NCBI GenBank assembly: GCA_947846985.1
Contig: CANTUZ010000001.1
Location: 186,382,455-186,446,454, forward strand
DNA length: 64,000 nt
Source: Fratercula arctica
Taxonomy: Eukaryota; Chordata; Aves; Charadriiformes; Alcidae
Direction of reading: 5' to 3'
The position numbers and the translations under genes were made by a program. This document shows positions 1 through 11,660 of the stretch, piece by piece (position 1 is the stretch's first letter; each line of letters opens with the position of its first letter). The notes below the pieces were generated by a model. The model saw only the letters and a list, made by a program, of their open reading frames with translations, had not been told where the DNA came from and did not search any database.

Positions 1-1091
1 TCTGATTAACAGTTTCTGCAACTTTCTACTTAGCTTCTTAATAAGAATTCATTTGAATATTCTTTGACCTCAGTAAATTCTTTACTAAAGTAACATTTAT
101 TTTCGTCCACAAAACTTTAGAGTTCCCTATAAAAGACTGTTTCATGAAGACTGACAGTTTGCACGGTTTTGAGCTTTGTTGTTAAGTGAAACATTCCCAT
201 GTCTCATGCATCCTGATACACGTTACTTTGTAACCTGTAACTAGAGATCTGTGTGGGCATATGCATGCTGCTCCCACTCAGGGCCTTGTTTCAGCTGTCC
301 CTACACAAAAGGACATTTAGCTGTTCCTTCCATTTAACTTGAGTGCTGAGTAAACTCTTAGTTCCTAACCGTCTCAGTGAATGATGGCAGCCATTATCAC
401 TTTACCATGCAACTCTATACGGCAGCCTGTGGTGCTGGGGTGATGGAATATGGTGCTGCAGCTACCAATGAACCTGTTTTTAACCCGCCACCTATGGCTT
501 ATTTTTCTTTTCTGACAGTATGTCTTATTTCATCTGACATTTTGTTTGGGTTGGAAAGTGAATGTGAATAACAATATTTCTATTTGAGAAAGCCTTACAC
601 ACTAGCTAAAGTTGTTTGTTTTTCAAGTGTGCCTTGATAAGTAGGGGGAAGTCTTTCTGTTTTCAGTCTCTTCTCAAATTAAGGAGATCATGTGACTGTA
701 TGCACAGAACCTGATCAAAACTGTGCTTTCTAAAATTTTCAAAACTATAGAGAATGTCTAATAGTTTTCTTGAGAAGTCCCACATTATATGTTTTGGCCC
801 AATTAATCTTGATCCAGCTGAGTCCAATGATTATGTGTTGGGGCAATTAAATTAGTAATTTGGGAATCTACTTTCAGATTTTGTGTATTATTCAAATCGG
901 TGGGTGCTACATGATTAGATAAATATTAGCCTTCTGGGTTATCCATCTACAAGTCTGCCATCTGACTCCCAGCTGACACATTTATCTTAAGGTCTCAGCA
1001 CTAAAAAGTTAAAAAAATACTTTTCTCTTTTTTACAGTTTCAAAATAAACTACCCTTTGTCTTGGTCTCAGTATATTACAAAACAGAAATC
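1..1091. other. Unique non-coding DNA, no gene seen
   Basis: AT-rich sequence without a recognisable repeat. A 64-codon plus-strand frame at 377-571 resembles no family I know and has no splice-site or promoter context, so I treat it as chance. Confidence 0.6.
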
Positions 1092-1424
1092 CATATCAGC
1101 CAGAGGGACCTGGAGAGGCTTAAGAAGTGGTGCGAGCCTCATTAAGTTCAACAAGGCCAAGTGCAAGGTCCTGCATGTAGGTTGGGGCAATCCCAAGCAC
1201 AAATACAGGCTGGGAGGAGAATGCGTTGAGAACAGCCCTGAGGAGAAGGGGATGTTGGTTGATGAGAAGCTCAACATGAGCTGGCAATGTGTGCTCGCAG
1301 CCCAGAAAGCCAACTGCATCCTGGGCTGCATCAAAAGAAGAGTGGCCAGCAGGTCGAAGGAGGTCATTCTCCCCTTCTGCTCTGCTCTCACGAGACCCCA
1401 CCTGGAGTACTGTATTCTGTAACA
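1092..1424 (+). mobile_element. CR1 LINE fragment, ORF2 3' portion, truncated at both ends
   Basis: This is a piece of the CR1 non-LTR retrotransposon ORF2, taken from the region between the reverse-transcriptase catalytic domain and the 3' end. The plus frame reads through recognisable CR1 blocks: [11 protein letters not shown], then [47 protein letters not shown] and RPHLEYCIL. The same blocks recur, in the same order, in the larger copy at 56.2-57.35 kb, so the two belong to the same or closely related subfamilies. The 5' loss is normal for CR1. The missing 3' end is not: similarity stops at about 1422, just after the 'HLEYC' block, and ordinary unique sequence follows with no CR1 tail. 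The frame is open for about 110 codons but has no RT catalytic core, so it makes no functional protein. The overlapping minus-strand frames are antisense shadows. Confidence 0.93.
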
Positions 1425-4400
1425 TGGCCAGTTCAGTTTAACTTGTAGTTTCCCTCCAGATTGCTCCAAATCAGAATGATCTGAGAAGAACTTAGTTTTT
1501 TTGTGGGATGAGATGCCTTATGGGCATTTGTAGTTTGATACAAATGTTTGCGTTCTTTCATTTCAGTTAGCAATAGCGTCTCTAATTTTGGAGCTTCTCA
1601 ATTTGCATTGTGAGATATTAGAGCTTCCCCACCAAATATTTGGTGTTTGTTCTGCTGTTTTGACTTCTATCTAGAACACTGGATTTCTGAGATAAAGAAA
1701 TAAGAATACAGATAAGAAATGTAATTTTATCTTTTCACCCAGAGGGTAATGCAGCCTCTCCCTTGGTTCAAAATTGTAGATTTTCTGCAAATGTTTATGT
1801 CGAACACTCTTCTCCACTTAGGTTCAAAGTATTAATCTACAGCATAGTTTATCTCAGTCTTAAATAAGCATCCGTTTTGGACACTACAGGAGATAATGGA
1901 ACACAAAGAACATGAAAATTCCTTTTCTGCTAGCTGCTAAAGGGGTGACTGGGAAGGGATCTGGAAATGAGCAGAGTTTTGGCTCCCTTTTCCAGGTTTC
2001 TCAAATGTCTTGGTTGATCAACTAGTTAGCGCCCCACCAGGTTGTGATTCCCTTTGCTTAGTGCTTAATGTAGTTAGAGTGTTAAGATTTCGTCTGATTT
2101 ATAATCTTGTTTCTGGACAGCTTTGTGAGTATCCCAACAGTATTTCATAAGGTCATATTGTTAATACCCATCATCTAGTTTATAATCAACATAATAAAAC
2201 TATGTCGTAAGGGATGATGTGGGTTCTATGTGTCTCATGATGACAGGAAATTGTTACTGATTGTTCTACCCTTAGTGGGGGGACCAAGTCTAAACCCTAA
2301 CCATAGAAAAAGAGAAATATTTATGATCCTTAAGGATGATAATTACCAAGAACAAAAAAGCTTTAAAAAGCCCTGTATTAGGGATTAAATAACTTGCTAC
2401 AGATTGTCTTTACCATGCCAAGAGTTCTGTATATCACTTATGCTGGTAAAACGCCACTCAAACTAGCTTTCTAACCAGCTTGTCAAGGTGGGAAGCCAGA
2501 GTGGTTATTGCTGGCACTAATGAAAACACCAGGCTTTTGGAGAATAAATAACAATGGTGCTCTCACATTTTCTTTTTAGCCTGTTCCTCAAAAACTTGCT
2601 TGCTGGGTTGCAAACGTAAAAATTAAAATTCCCTGTACTAGATGTACAAATCGGTATTCATGCAGTGCAATTGGCCTGCCTTCCAACCTGCTAAATGCAA
2701 TTTGCTTTAGTTTGAGCAATTTATAAAATGTTATCTGTAAGTAGTACACATTAAATTTAAGTAAGAACATAACATTATTTCTCCCTGTTCTTTTCTTACT
2801 GCAATATTTTTCATAAATTTAATGTTTCTGGTCTTGAATCCTGCTCTCTGAAGGTTCTCAAGGGTGGAGGGTTTGTTTTGTTACCTTTCAGCAAAAGCAG
2901 ATGCATTTGCCAGCTGTAATGCTGACCCATAAATGGACTTCGGGATATATGGAATATACTGACTTTTATAAAATCCCCTTGTGTTTGTTTCAGACTCAAA
3001 ACACACTTGAGCATAACTCATATATGTGGCTTGCATGTGTATACTATGAATTTTTGAGTCCTATGTAAAGAAATCTAAACATTTTAAAATGGCTGTACGT
3101 GGCCATATGCTTACAGATAAGCACATAATAGTAATGATTTTCCTGTGGAACAGTAGGCAGTTAAATTGTGTGAGGATTTTTAATCTTAGAGAATACAGTC
3201 ATTGTTCATATTCTATACATTCTGAAACTCCGTAAGCAATATGTAGCATCTGTGCTTGCTTTTAAAAGTTACAATTCCTGTGTTTTTTTCATCAACTTTC
3301 ATCCATGCATCAGTGAATTCACTATAAGGGTTTTATTTTCTATAAAGACGTATCTTTTAAAAAAAAAGCCCTACTGTAAAGTAGTTTGAGATTTGGCAGC
3401 TGTGAGTTGTGCAGTAAAGTGGGATTTCAGATGTAATAGATTACTTGTATTTCTAGATTCCAAGCGGTTGTCAAATGGTTGTCTTGATCTCTGGAAAAGG
3501 GAAGGATAAGTGGAAATATTCGTCTTTAGCATCAAGCCTGGATTTCCTAGTTTATTGTGACCACTGGAGAGAAAAATGCCTTTATTTCAATATGAAATGA
3601 ACACAAAAGAAAAAATGACCGTATGTCTGATTTCATTAAAAATAGTAAATATAATATGAGTTGGATTTGGCTTTGATATTGTACGCCTGTGACGATTTCA
3701 TGTATTAGTTTTTTTTCCAAGTAGCCTGCCCAGTACTAATTAAAACCAGTGAATTTAACTTCCATGCTCTTTTGTAAAAATGAAGCTGTTCGGATTAATA
3801 TCTTGACTGTAAATGGAAAGGAATTTCACAAGACTGTGTTGGATAATTTGTGAACTATTAATAAAAGGGGCTAGGTAACGTTGGTAGTGATCATATGCTT
3901 GTTTATGTTTGCAGATTTAGAAGGTGTTTTCAATACTCGATGCATAAAAATACCTAAAATTGCCTAGTTACAACATGGCATATAATAAATCATACTGCCA
4001 TTGCATGCTTTTCTAGGAACTCTTATTTGTATAGCAGCAACAGACTCACTCCTTGGAAATAAAAGAAGTGAAGTAGCCTGAAAAGTATCACATGATGGCA
4101 CTGTTTCCATTTCCACCTCCAATATTATGAAATAAAGCTATAATAAACTGGTATTAAAATGGTGTGTAATGCCAATGTACTTTGTATAATTTATGTAAAA
4201 GAAAAATCTAACCACTGTGGTTATTAATATAGGTATTAAAATGGATGTATAGATTTCTCAGAAAAGTGTTTTGTAAAACTTTGCATATTTATAATATTCC
4301 TTATTTTGATTGTAGAGCAAGAATTCTGCACAATATGTAATGTTTATGAATGCTGAACTGTACAGGTTCATTTAGCATTGTGTTAGGGAAAAAAACCTGT

Positions 4401-6357
4401 TAATTGTTGTGTAAATGAGATGTTTTATTTTTTGTTTTGATTTTATTGTGGAAAGAAAGCTAATGGCTGTCCTTTTTGTATTTAATATAAAGCCTTTTTG
4501 TGGTAAATTAGATCATTAATACAGACACATTTTTAAAAAATGCAAATTAGCTTTCCATGAGCAGAAAAGAGCTTAAAGTGTAGTAAGGTCAGAGGCAGGA
4601 TCAGACATATTTGTAAAATGAATTATATTCGAGTAGGAATATGAGGGAAAATATGAATGTAAAAAAATCAGTGATTTATATTATATAGATGTTAGATGTC
4701 GTATTATTTCATTTTTAGATATTCTGACTGAATACCTATAAATGTTCATGTTCTTTTTAGTCATATAAATTAATAATCACCTCTAAATTAATATTTTCTA
4801 TTTGTAGATTCATCAATATTCATTTTTAGCAAGAGAAAACACATTGCTGATTTTAAAAAGAAAGACAAAAAAGGTGGTGGGTGTGATTCTACCATGCTGC
4901 AGTTTATTTTAGGGTAAGGTAAATATCCAGTCCTGCCATTCTCTCATATAAAATTAGACTATTTTCTACATTTTGCTATTATGGGGATCATTGCAAAACC
5001 AAAACAAAATAAAAACCCTGCAAGGAAGTAAGAAAAATGCCCACTGGTGATGCAGAGCTAATAGCTGGGGCTTGGATATATGCCAGATTGGGTGCTTGCA
5101 CTCCAGGAATGTCCTCTGCCAGTATAAACTTCTGTTCTGAACAGTGCGACGCTCTTCTCTTGTCTTTTTTTTGATGTGAAAGCAGGGGCAACAGAAAATG
5201 CATGTTAAAAAAATCTGTCATGTAAAATTTCAGTTCTATATCTAGTGAATTGTCAAATGTAAGTAAATGGAAGGGAGTATAATAAATACTTTGGAACTTC
5301 ATCAGTAGTCTGGTTTTAAATAATAACAAAAAATGGTTTCAGAAGACCTTAAAAGGAATTTACTATGTACAGTATGTCATAGCATTTAATCGCTAAAGAA
5401 AACTGCTCCTGTTGCTGAAATCTGTGGTAGAAGCTCACTGTACTGATCTGTTAAATTGTTTTAAAAATCATTTGACATCTTTAATTTGCTTGCTTTAGTG
5501 AGTAAACAATATTTCTGTAATTTTGATTGGACATATTCAAATCTTTTCTAGATATCCTGGTTGGACACACTATTTTACATGAGTGTTTCAGTGTTACACT
5601 GCCTCTCGCTCAATACCTGATAGTCCACTCTATTGTATTATTTTAGAGCAAGAGATAAAAATTATTACCGCTATTTCAAATGTTTTTGCAAAGTTTTTAA
5701 AAGATCTAGTGACATAGCTGGGCTCACGTAATAAATTACAATATATAAGAAAAAAGCATTCATGACTCACAGCTGTCTGTTCATTTATATGTCACATTTG
5801 TTCATGTATGAGGTGAAGAATTTCAGAATACAGTAAGTGAAGACTTCTCTGCTCAGTGTATTTCAGCATTCAAATTACTTGCAATTTCAAAATGCCAGTG
5901 TTACTTTTCAGGACAAATTTCATACAATAGTAATTCTGTGATTATTCATCCAGTTTAATTAATTCAATTAAGTAAGTCTGCTGTCAGGTGTTCTTTTAAT
6001 AATTGAATCAACATGCAGATACATAATAAGCATAAAAGCATTTCTATGGCTGCAGTAAATTTAGATCCAAAAGAATCTGCTATTCCACTACATTTGATAT
6101 AGATTATTCTATAATATTTCAGTAATGGGTTGCACAAAGGCTGCCTTTTAATTCTTTGCTTTCTCAAATGTCTTTATATATAATGGTTTAAAACAGAAGG
6201 TGTTCAAAAGAGGGTGACCTTTTTCCATTACCATAGTTCCTGTCATTAATGCATTATAATTTTCTTTAGAAGTCTGGAAAAAATGTGTGTATGTGCACTC
6301 TGTAGCAGGTATGAATCAAAGTGTGTTAGTGAAAGTTAAGAATTGTCTGTTATTACT
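1425..6357. other. Unique AT-rich DNA, no gene recognised
   Basis: No repeat family or gene was recognised over about 4.9 kb. From about 3855 to 4490 there is a cluster of AATAAA or near variants on the plus strand (near 3860, 4059, 4131 and 4483), with T-rich stretches between them. That would fit a 3' untranslated region, but no coding exon or stop codon can be tied to it. A minus-strand frame at 4988-5329 contains an exon-like stretch near 5000-5170, discussed as a finding. Confidence 0.5.

Positions 6358-6388
<31 letters not shown>
6358..6388 (+). repeat. A-run followed by (AAAAG)n microsatellite
   Basis: Eleven A residues followed by four perfect GAAAA units. A simple repeat of this kind is likely to vary in length between individuals. 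There is no recognisable retroelement body upstream that would make it a poly(A) tail. Confidence 0.95.
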
Positions 6389-6779
6389 CCGGGAGGAAGT
6401 AATTTTATTGTTATTTTTACTGTAAAAGTTTAAACAAACCTTACACTTTATACAAAGCAGTTACAGACTTGAAAGTTTTGGCATCTGTAATCTGAATGAA
6501 CAGCACTTGACTTACTCAGATGCTAAAAATAATATGCCCCTTAACTAAATCTAAAGCCAATAGGATGTTGTATTAGACTGGATTGTGTATAAAGGCCAAT
6601 AATATATCTCCATCTTCTGCAATATATTAGCATAGATGTTACTTTAATAACATATATATTAAAAAACATGGTAAATGATTCACTTGGCGTACTCTCAATG
6701 GTGCTTGATGTCATAATTATTGTAAATATTAATTGCTGTGCTAAAAATGTAAGCAGGATGACTTTGTATTAGATGAAAA
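6389..6779. other. Unique non-coding DNA
   Basis: AT-rich, with no gene or repeat seen. Confidence 0.55.
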
Positions 6780-6915
6780 ATGAAAATAGTCTGTGTACGG
6801 GTAAATAGATAATCATACAAAAGTAATTGGGGTTTTAAAACCCCAATCTATTCTGCCAGCATGAGCTCGTTTGCATGTTAATCACAAGAGTGATTTCCTA
6901 CTTCACAAGGAAGTC
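6780..6915. promoter_or_regulatory. Candidate conserved non-coding element with palindromes
   Basis: Three symmetric elements lie within 90 bp. The first is a perfect 22-bp palindrome at 6826-6847. The second is AATCAC / GTGATT, arms 6880-6885 and 6890-6895 with a 4-nt gap. The third is ACTTC / GAAGT, arms 6900-6904 and 6910-6914. Between the first two lies GTTTGCATGTTAAT, which resembles an octamer/POU site next to a homeodomain-type TTAAT core. This density of symmetric motifs suits a transcription-factor binding region, but the regulatory role is inference; only the motifs are seen directly. Confidence 0.25.
6826..6847. repeat. Perfect 22-bp palindrome
   Basis: The half-site ATTGGGGTTTT is followed immediately by its exact reverse complement, with the centre between 6836 and 6837 and no spacer. 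Symmetry stops on both sides after 11 bp. Confidence 0.97.
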
Positions 6916-9231
6916 CACACTCTTTCATAACCACTTTTAATTGCATTTAAAATGTTGCAGGGTTGGGATATTAGAAATGGAGGCGTATCAGTGTCAAATT
7001 AATAAAAAAATGTTTCTGAAAATCTGTATAGGCTACAGATTATATTATGGGCTTTTTTGTTAGAAAATACAAAATGTTTATTAGGATATATTTCAAGTGA
7101 GGCATGTTAAATGATAAAACCAGATTAATTTGTACATGTGTTGTTTCTTTAGAAATTTGATAAATGGAAAACTAATTGTAGCTGGAAAGTATAGAATGCA
7201 TTTTTATTAGTAACTTGTTTTATAAATTGACTGGTACTTGATATATTCTTTCATTAATTTCCCATTTATCGATAAAATATTGAATTAGCAACAGTTAAAA
7301 ATGTGGTTTTTTAATAAACCATAAGGCTGCACGACAATAGAAAGGTGTATGCTAAATTCCATTTAGTTATATAGGATTTTAACTGTATTTATATTCAGAG
7401 GAATCCAGTTAATGATTTTAATGGAAAATAATTTCTCCGCTTTCATGTATAGATTTTTAGTAGTTATTTTGAAACTGTATACCAAATGTAATAGATACCA
7501 AGAAAGAAACAAGAAAGGAATAAGAACAGTAAAAATCTATTTAACAGGTCTTTTTTCCCTTACTGTTCGAAGCTGTGCAGTAATAAACGGACAACATTTT
7601 AAGTGATTTTGTGATATTCATATAAGATTCAACAGAGCTTCCTCTGTAATCTGTAAAAGGCCAATGTCAAAGTAAAGACAAAATGACTTGTTCTCTGAAG
7701 ACAGGAATGAAGAAATGTAGCTCTCTAATAAAATAGTGTAAGTTCACAATGGTTACAATGTGATCAGTCTCAAAGATACAAAAACTAATTTTTAGTCAAG
7801 CTGTTAAAAATTATATATTTAAGAAGATGAAAAGTTTGAGGATTAAAGAAAAATCACTCACAATTTTAAAGAGGGTATATTTGCTTTCATCACCAGGTGT
7901 TCTTTCTAATATAAATTACCAAGATGATGTTTCCATAACATAGCTTGGGGTGCTCTGGAGATTAAAACTACCAAAACAGACCTATTAAATTTTTCATAGG
8001 GAGGGTCCACCAGGGATAATAAGCCAATATTCCTTGTCCCATATTCCAGATGTTTTATGTAATTCTGCATCTTTCTAAACCTAAATCGTAGCTTTTCCAG
8101 AAAAAATGTACTATGGAGACTGAGATGAAAGGGAAGAACTGTTGAAATGTTAATTTTACTATCTGCTGTTGAGGTCTGTTACCTTTTTTGTATTTTTTTT
8201 TCTTACTCCCAGTAGCTCAGTTCTGTTTTATGAATGTTGTGGTATTTCAGTTGTTTGAAGTTTTGAAACTTGGAGCATGACTTTGACTTAGCAAAACACA
8301 ATGCCACATGGTGTGTGACACACTGATGGATAGTCTTTGATCCATATGATTCACACTCTTTCTACTTTCAACTTGTTTCTGGATGAGAAAAATAAAGTTT
8401 AACAGTAAAATGATCATAACAATAACCCTTGTAACATAAACCCAGAATAATTATAAATAAAATAACGCTCTTTAGTAATTTTCTAGTAATAATGTAATAA
8501 GCAATAATATATGCAGGTGATTTTTTTTTCATATAGACCATGGACATTTAAAACCAATAGTGGGGTTATTGCACAGTTATAGAATATTTCTGCATTACTC
8601 TGAAACAGTTAATGCTTTAAAATAAAGCACTGCTATGCTTCATGAATCAGTCAGAAAATGTGATGAAATAAATACACCAGGCCACTCTTCAGATTCCCGC
8701 TCCTTGGTCTCCTGTTGTACTCTGGTGATAACTGACCAGCAGAAAAGCCCGTGGACCTGTACTTTGGAACAGACATAGATCTGGTTGAAGTGAGTTGATG
8801 TCTAATTGTTTTTTGATTCAATAGAAGATACAGGTGGTAGATTGGGATTAAACAAGGGGAAAGAATGAATGCATTGTAAAGGGAAATTCTTTTGCCTCCC
8901 GTTCAGGGGCTGTTCTTGGAACAGCTAGATATACCCGGGCTGTTGAGTGGTCCATGGGTTTTTTCCACGGATCGATTATTTTCAACACAGTTGTTCAAAT
9001 GCATTGTTCTGAGATAGTTGTTTCTCACCACATGACTTCTTTTATTAATTGAGTTTCCTAAAACTGTTACTTTTATTCTTTATAATTTATTACACTGCAG
9101 TTTCTGAAAGTAAGACTTGTATGCAGACTTGTGCTATTAAAGGCTAATGCCCTGATATAAATACTTAATGAATGCTTATCATTGTCTTACATTTGATGTT
9201 CCTCATCCTTTAGCAATTCAATTCTTACCAG
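6916..9231. other. Unique AT-rich DNA, no gene seen
   Basis: Nothing recognised. The 64-codon frame at 7412-7606 has no protein-like composition that I can relate to a family. Confidence 0.55.
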
Positions 9232-9280
9232 TTTTCTCTCTCTCCCTCTCTTTTTTCTTTCCTCTTTTTTTTTTTTTTTT
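9232..9280 (+). repeat. Polypyrimidine tract ending in T16
   Basis: About 50 nt of almost pure C/T, beginning as a TCTC-type repeat and ending in 16 T residues at 9265-9280, followed by GGTGGGG. It could resemble a splice-acceptor polypyrimidine tract, but no AG and open frame follow at the right place. Confidence 0.9.
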
Positions 9281-11340
9281 GGTGGGGAGATTTTCACTTC
9301 AGTTTTTTTCCAGAAGATTGGAAACTGAATAAGATGATGGTATCGTGTACTAGGGAAATGCAGAAAGTTACATGAGAGAGACTATTTGCTAAAATTTTAT
9401 AATTCATTTAAATTAACCTAACTTGATTTAACTTGCTTTCCTTTGGAAAACAAAGGTGGGTTTTATTAAAAAAACCGCCACAATATTTTCATCCCTCCAA
9501 CTGAAGAGTTCCTATTCCAGTTCATTTGATCTCCAGCTCTTTTAGAAAAAACAAATACTAGGAGAGGTCTGATTATCCGCCAGAGTCTGAACTAAGAAAC
9601 CAGGTAACCTCTGTCTCTATTCCATATGTTTTTGGGAGAGAAATCTGGGGGAATTTCTTTCTGGCCTTTTTCTACATAATAAAGAAGGAAAGAAGTGAAA
9701 AACATAAATTCTTCTATGTAGGTGTCTCTCATCTTTGGGAAGAAACAAGTAAGAAAACATACAATTAATTCCTAAAGAGATTTCCCCCTTTGCCATGTGA
9801 TGGCTACACTGCCTTAAAGGTATGCTATACATGATGCACATGAAACAGTTTGGAGAACTGTGTCAGTTCTCAAATACACACTGAACTAAACCTGTCATGT
9901 TTTGACATGACTTTAAACCAAGTCTATTTAACAAGTATTTGTAAAAACAAATTTTTAAGAGGACTTCAGTAATCTAATTGTCCTGTAATTTAGAGAAAAA
10001 GATCTTCCTGGGAAAAATAGGGGCAGTTCAGTTTTTTTTTTTTTTCTTGTCACTACTTGGCAGATTATTAAATCTCTGAAAACGAAATGTATATGATTTT
10101 ATTCTTTCTCTTATAGGCAATATTAATAAGATTGCTGTTCTTTTACACACTCTAGATTTTTTTCTTTGTATTTTATTTTCTTCTTTAGCCATAGTTTAAG
10201 TATTAGGGCTGAAAAGTGGGGCAAAATGATCCTTTTATCTTTTAAACATGTACAGTCAGTGATTGTAACCATTTTCCCTAATCTGTTTCCATAGTTTGTT
10301 TCTACTTATTTCCTAGAGGCAGTATGGTGTGATTGTTCTGCCACAGTTCATATTAGTTATTATGAATTTTGCACAGTTTTCAGCTCAAGTCCTTTAATGT
10401 CTATTGTTAATAGAAGTAGCAGAGTTCCCCAGTTTGGGTGTAAGTTTTATAAGTGTGTGACAATGTAATGGAGAGCATTTGAGTTGGATGCTTGATAGCT
10501 CATGATTTTCAGTTGGGACCAGTATCTTCCAGTTTGTGCATGTAAAGAATTCCTCTAAAACTGCTATGTCTACCCTTGATTTTTTTTTATTTTTTATTTT
10601 TTTTACTTTGTTTTAAAATAAGTCTGTGCTGTTCACAGTGGTGAAGACTTTGGAGTCTAAATTCATTTTCTGAGTTAATTTTCTCAGGGAGCAGCATACA
10701 GAGATGCTTTACTTGCTGCAGTAACAAATAGGAGTCACTGTGGGACAAAGGGAGATTTGCCCGTTCAGGGTGTCATTGTGCAGAATAGGAGGCCAATAAA
10801 CTGCCTTACATGAAGGACAAGTAGGATTGCCGGCTGATACTGCTATTCCATGTGATGGCTGTTAACAGCAGTAGGAAGCCTGCTTGTGTGATGACACTGA
10901 ATTTAGGAAGCAAAATCTTTCTTATCAGAGATAATGCATTTCTTGCATTTCTTGTAAAAAGCCCAAACTCTTGGAATTTCAGTAAAGATGTATATGGGAG
11001 GAGTAGTATAGTGTTAGGAATAAACGTGGAAACATGCTTTTGCTGTTTTGTCCACGCCACTTATGAACATTGGTATGTTTTTCCCTCTCCTGCCTGTGTT
11101 TTACGGTTATAGACCCAAATCCAAACTTCTTAAGAAGCAAACAGTGGATTAAGGTGTACTTCTTGTAAGTAGTCCTACAGAACGCTGTGGATATCAGCTC
11201 ACATTTATTGTGGTAATGTTAGTGTATAAAATCAGAAGGTATCAGAGAGACTCTGCCATGAGTTACATAGGATGTGGAGGAAGAAAGAGAAGCTAGTACT
11301 TACAGGCAGATGGAGAATGATGGGGCTGCATTTACAGTGC
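9281..11340. other. Unique non-coding DNA
   Basis: AT-rich with short homopolymer-T tracts (14 T at 10032-10045 and a T-rich run at about 10579-10612). A pair of opposite-strand frames at 10806-11112 overlap each other and resemble nothing known. Confidence 0.5.
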
Positions 11341-11660
11341 TAAAGGCCATCCCAGTGAGCAGCCTGTGGGCTCAGCCAGGTTGTGTGGAGTGATTGATGC
11401 CCATTTAGAAAAAGGCCAGCCCATGATTGAGCAGCCTGACACTGCGTGTCCTGCATGGAGCATATGGCCTGGGTTCGAGCCAGGGCCTGTTGTCCACCCC
11501 CAGAGGAAAGCAGCACAATGTCTTCTGTCCTTATCTCTGCACTGTCTTTCCCTTTGCTGCCCGAACAGAGAGGCTTCTGCCATACTGTGTGTTGAGAGCT
11601 TTGTGCACTCGCAGCCTGTTGCTAAGCATTGCCTGGGACAGTGCTAGTTGACACTGGCCT
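11341..11660. other. G+C-richer patch with a tRNA T-arm-like hairpin
   Basis: A local rise in G+C in an AT-rich background, with several overlapping open frames on both strands, as expected when stop codons are rarer. At 11468-11484 a 5-bp stem (CCTGG / CCAGG) closes a 7-nt loop containing TTCGA, and the sequence matches an RNA polymerase III B-box except at two positions. No acceptor stem, D-arm or anticodon arm is visible, so this is not a tRNA gene. It could be the head of a very old SINE. Confidence 0.3.

Noticed and set aside
1068..1469. Overlapping minus-strand frames of 101-133 codons
   Set aside because: They are antisense to the CR1 fragment at 1092-1424 and disappear once that element is recognised.
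11468..11484. tRNA-like T-arm with TTCGA loop
   Set aside because: No acceptor stem, D-arm or anticodon arm upstream, and the stem-loop register is shifted from that of a true T-arm.
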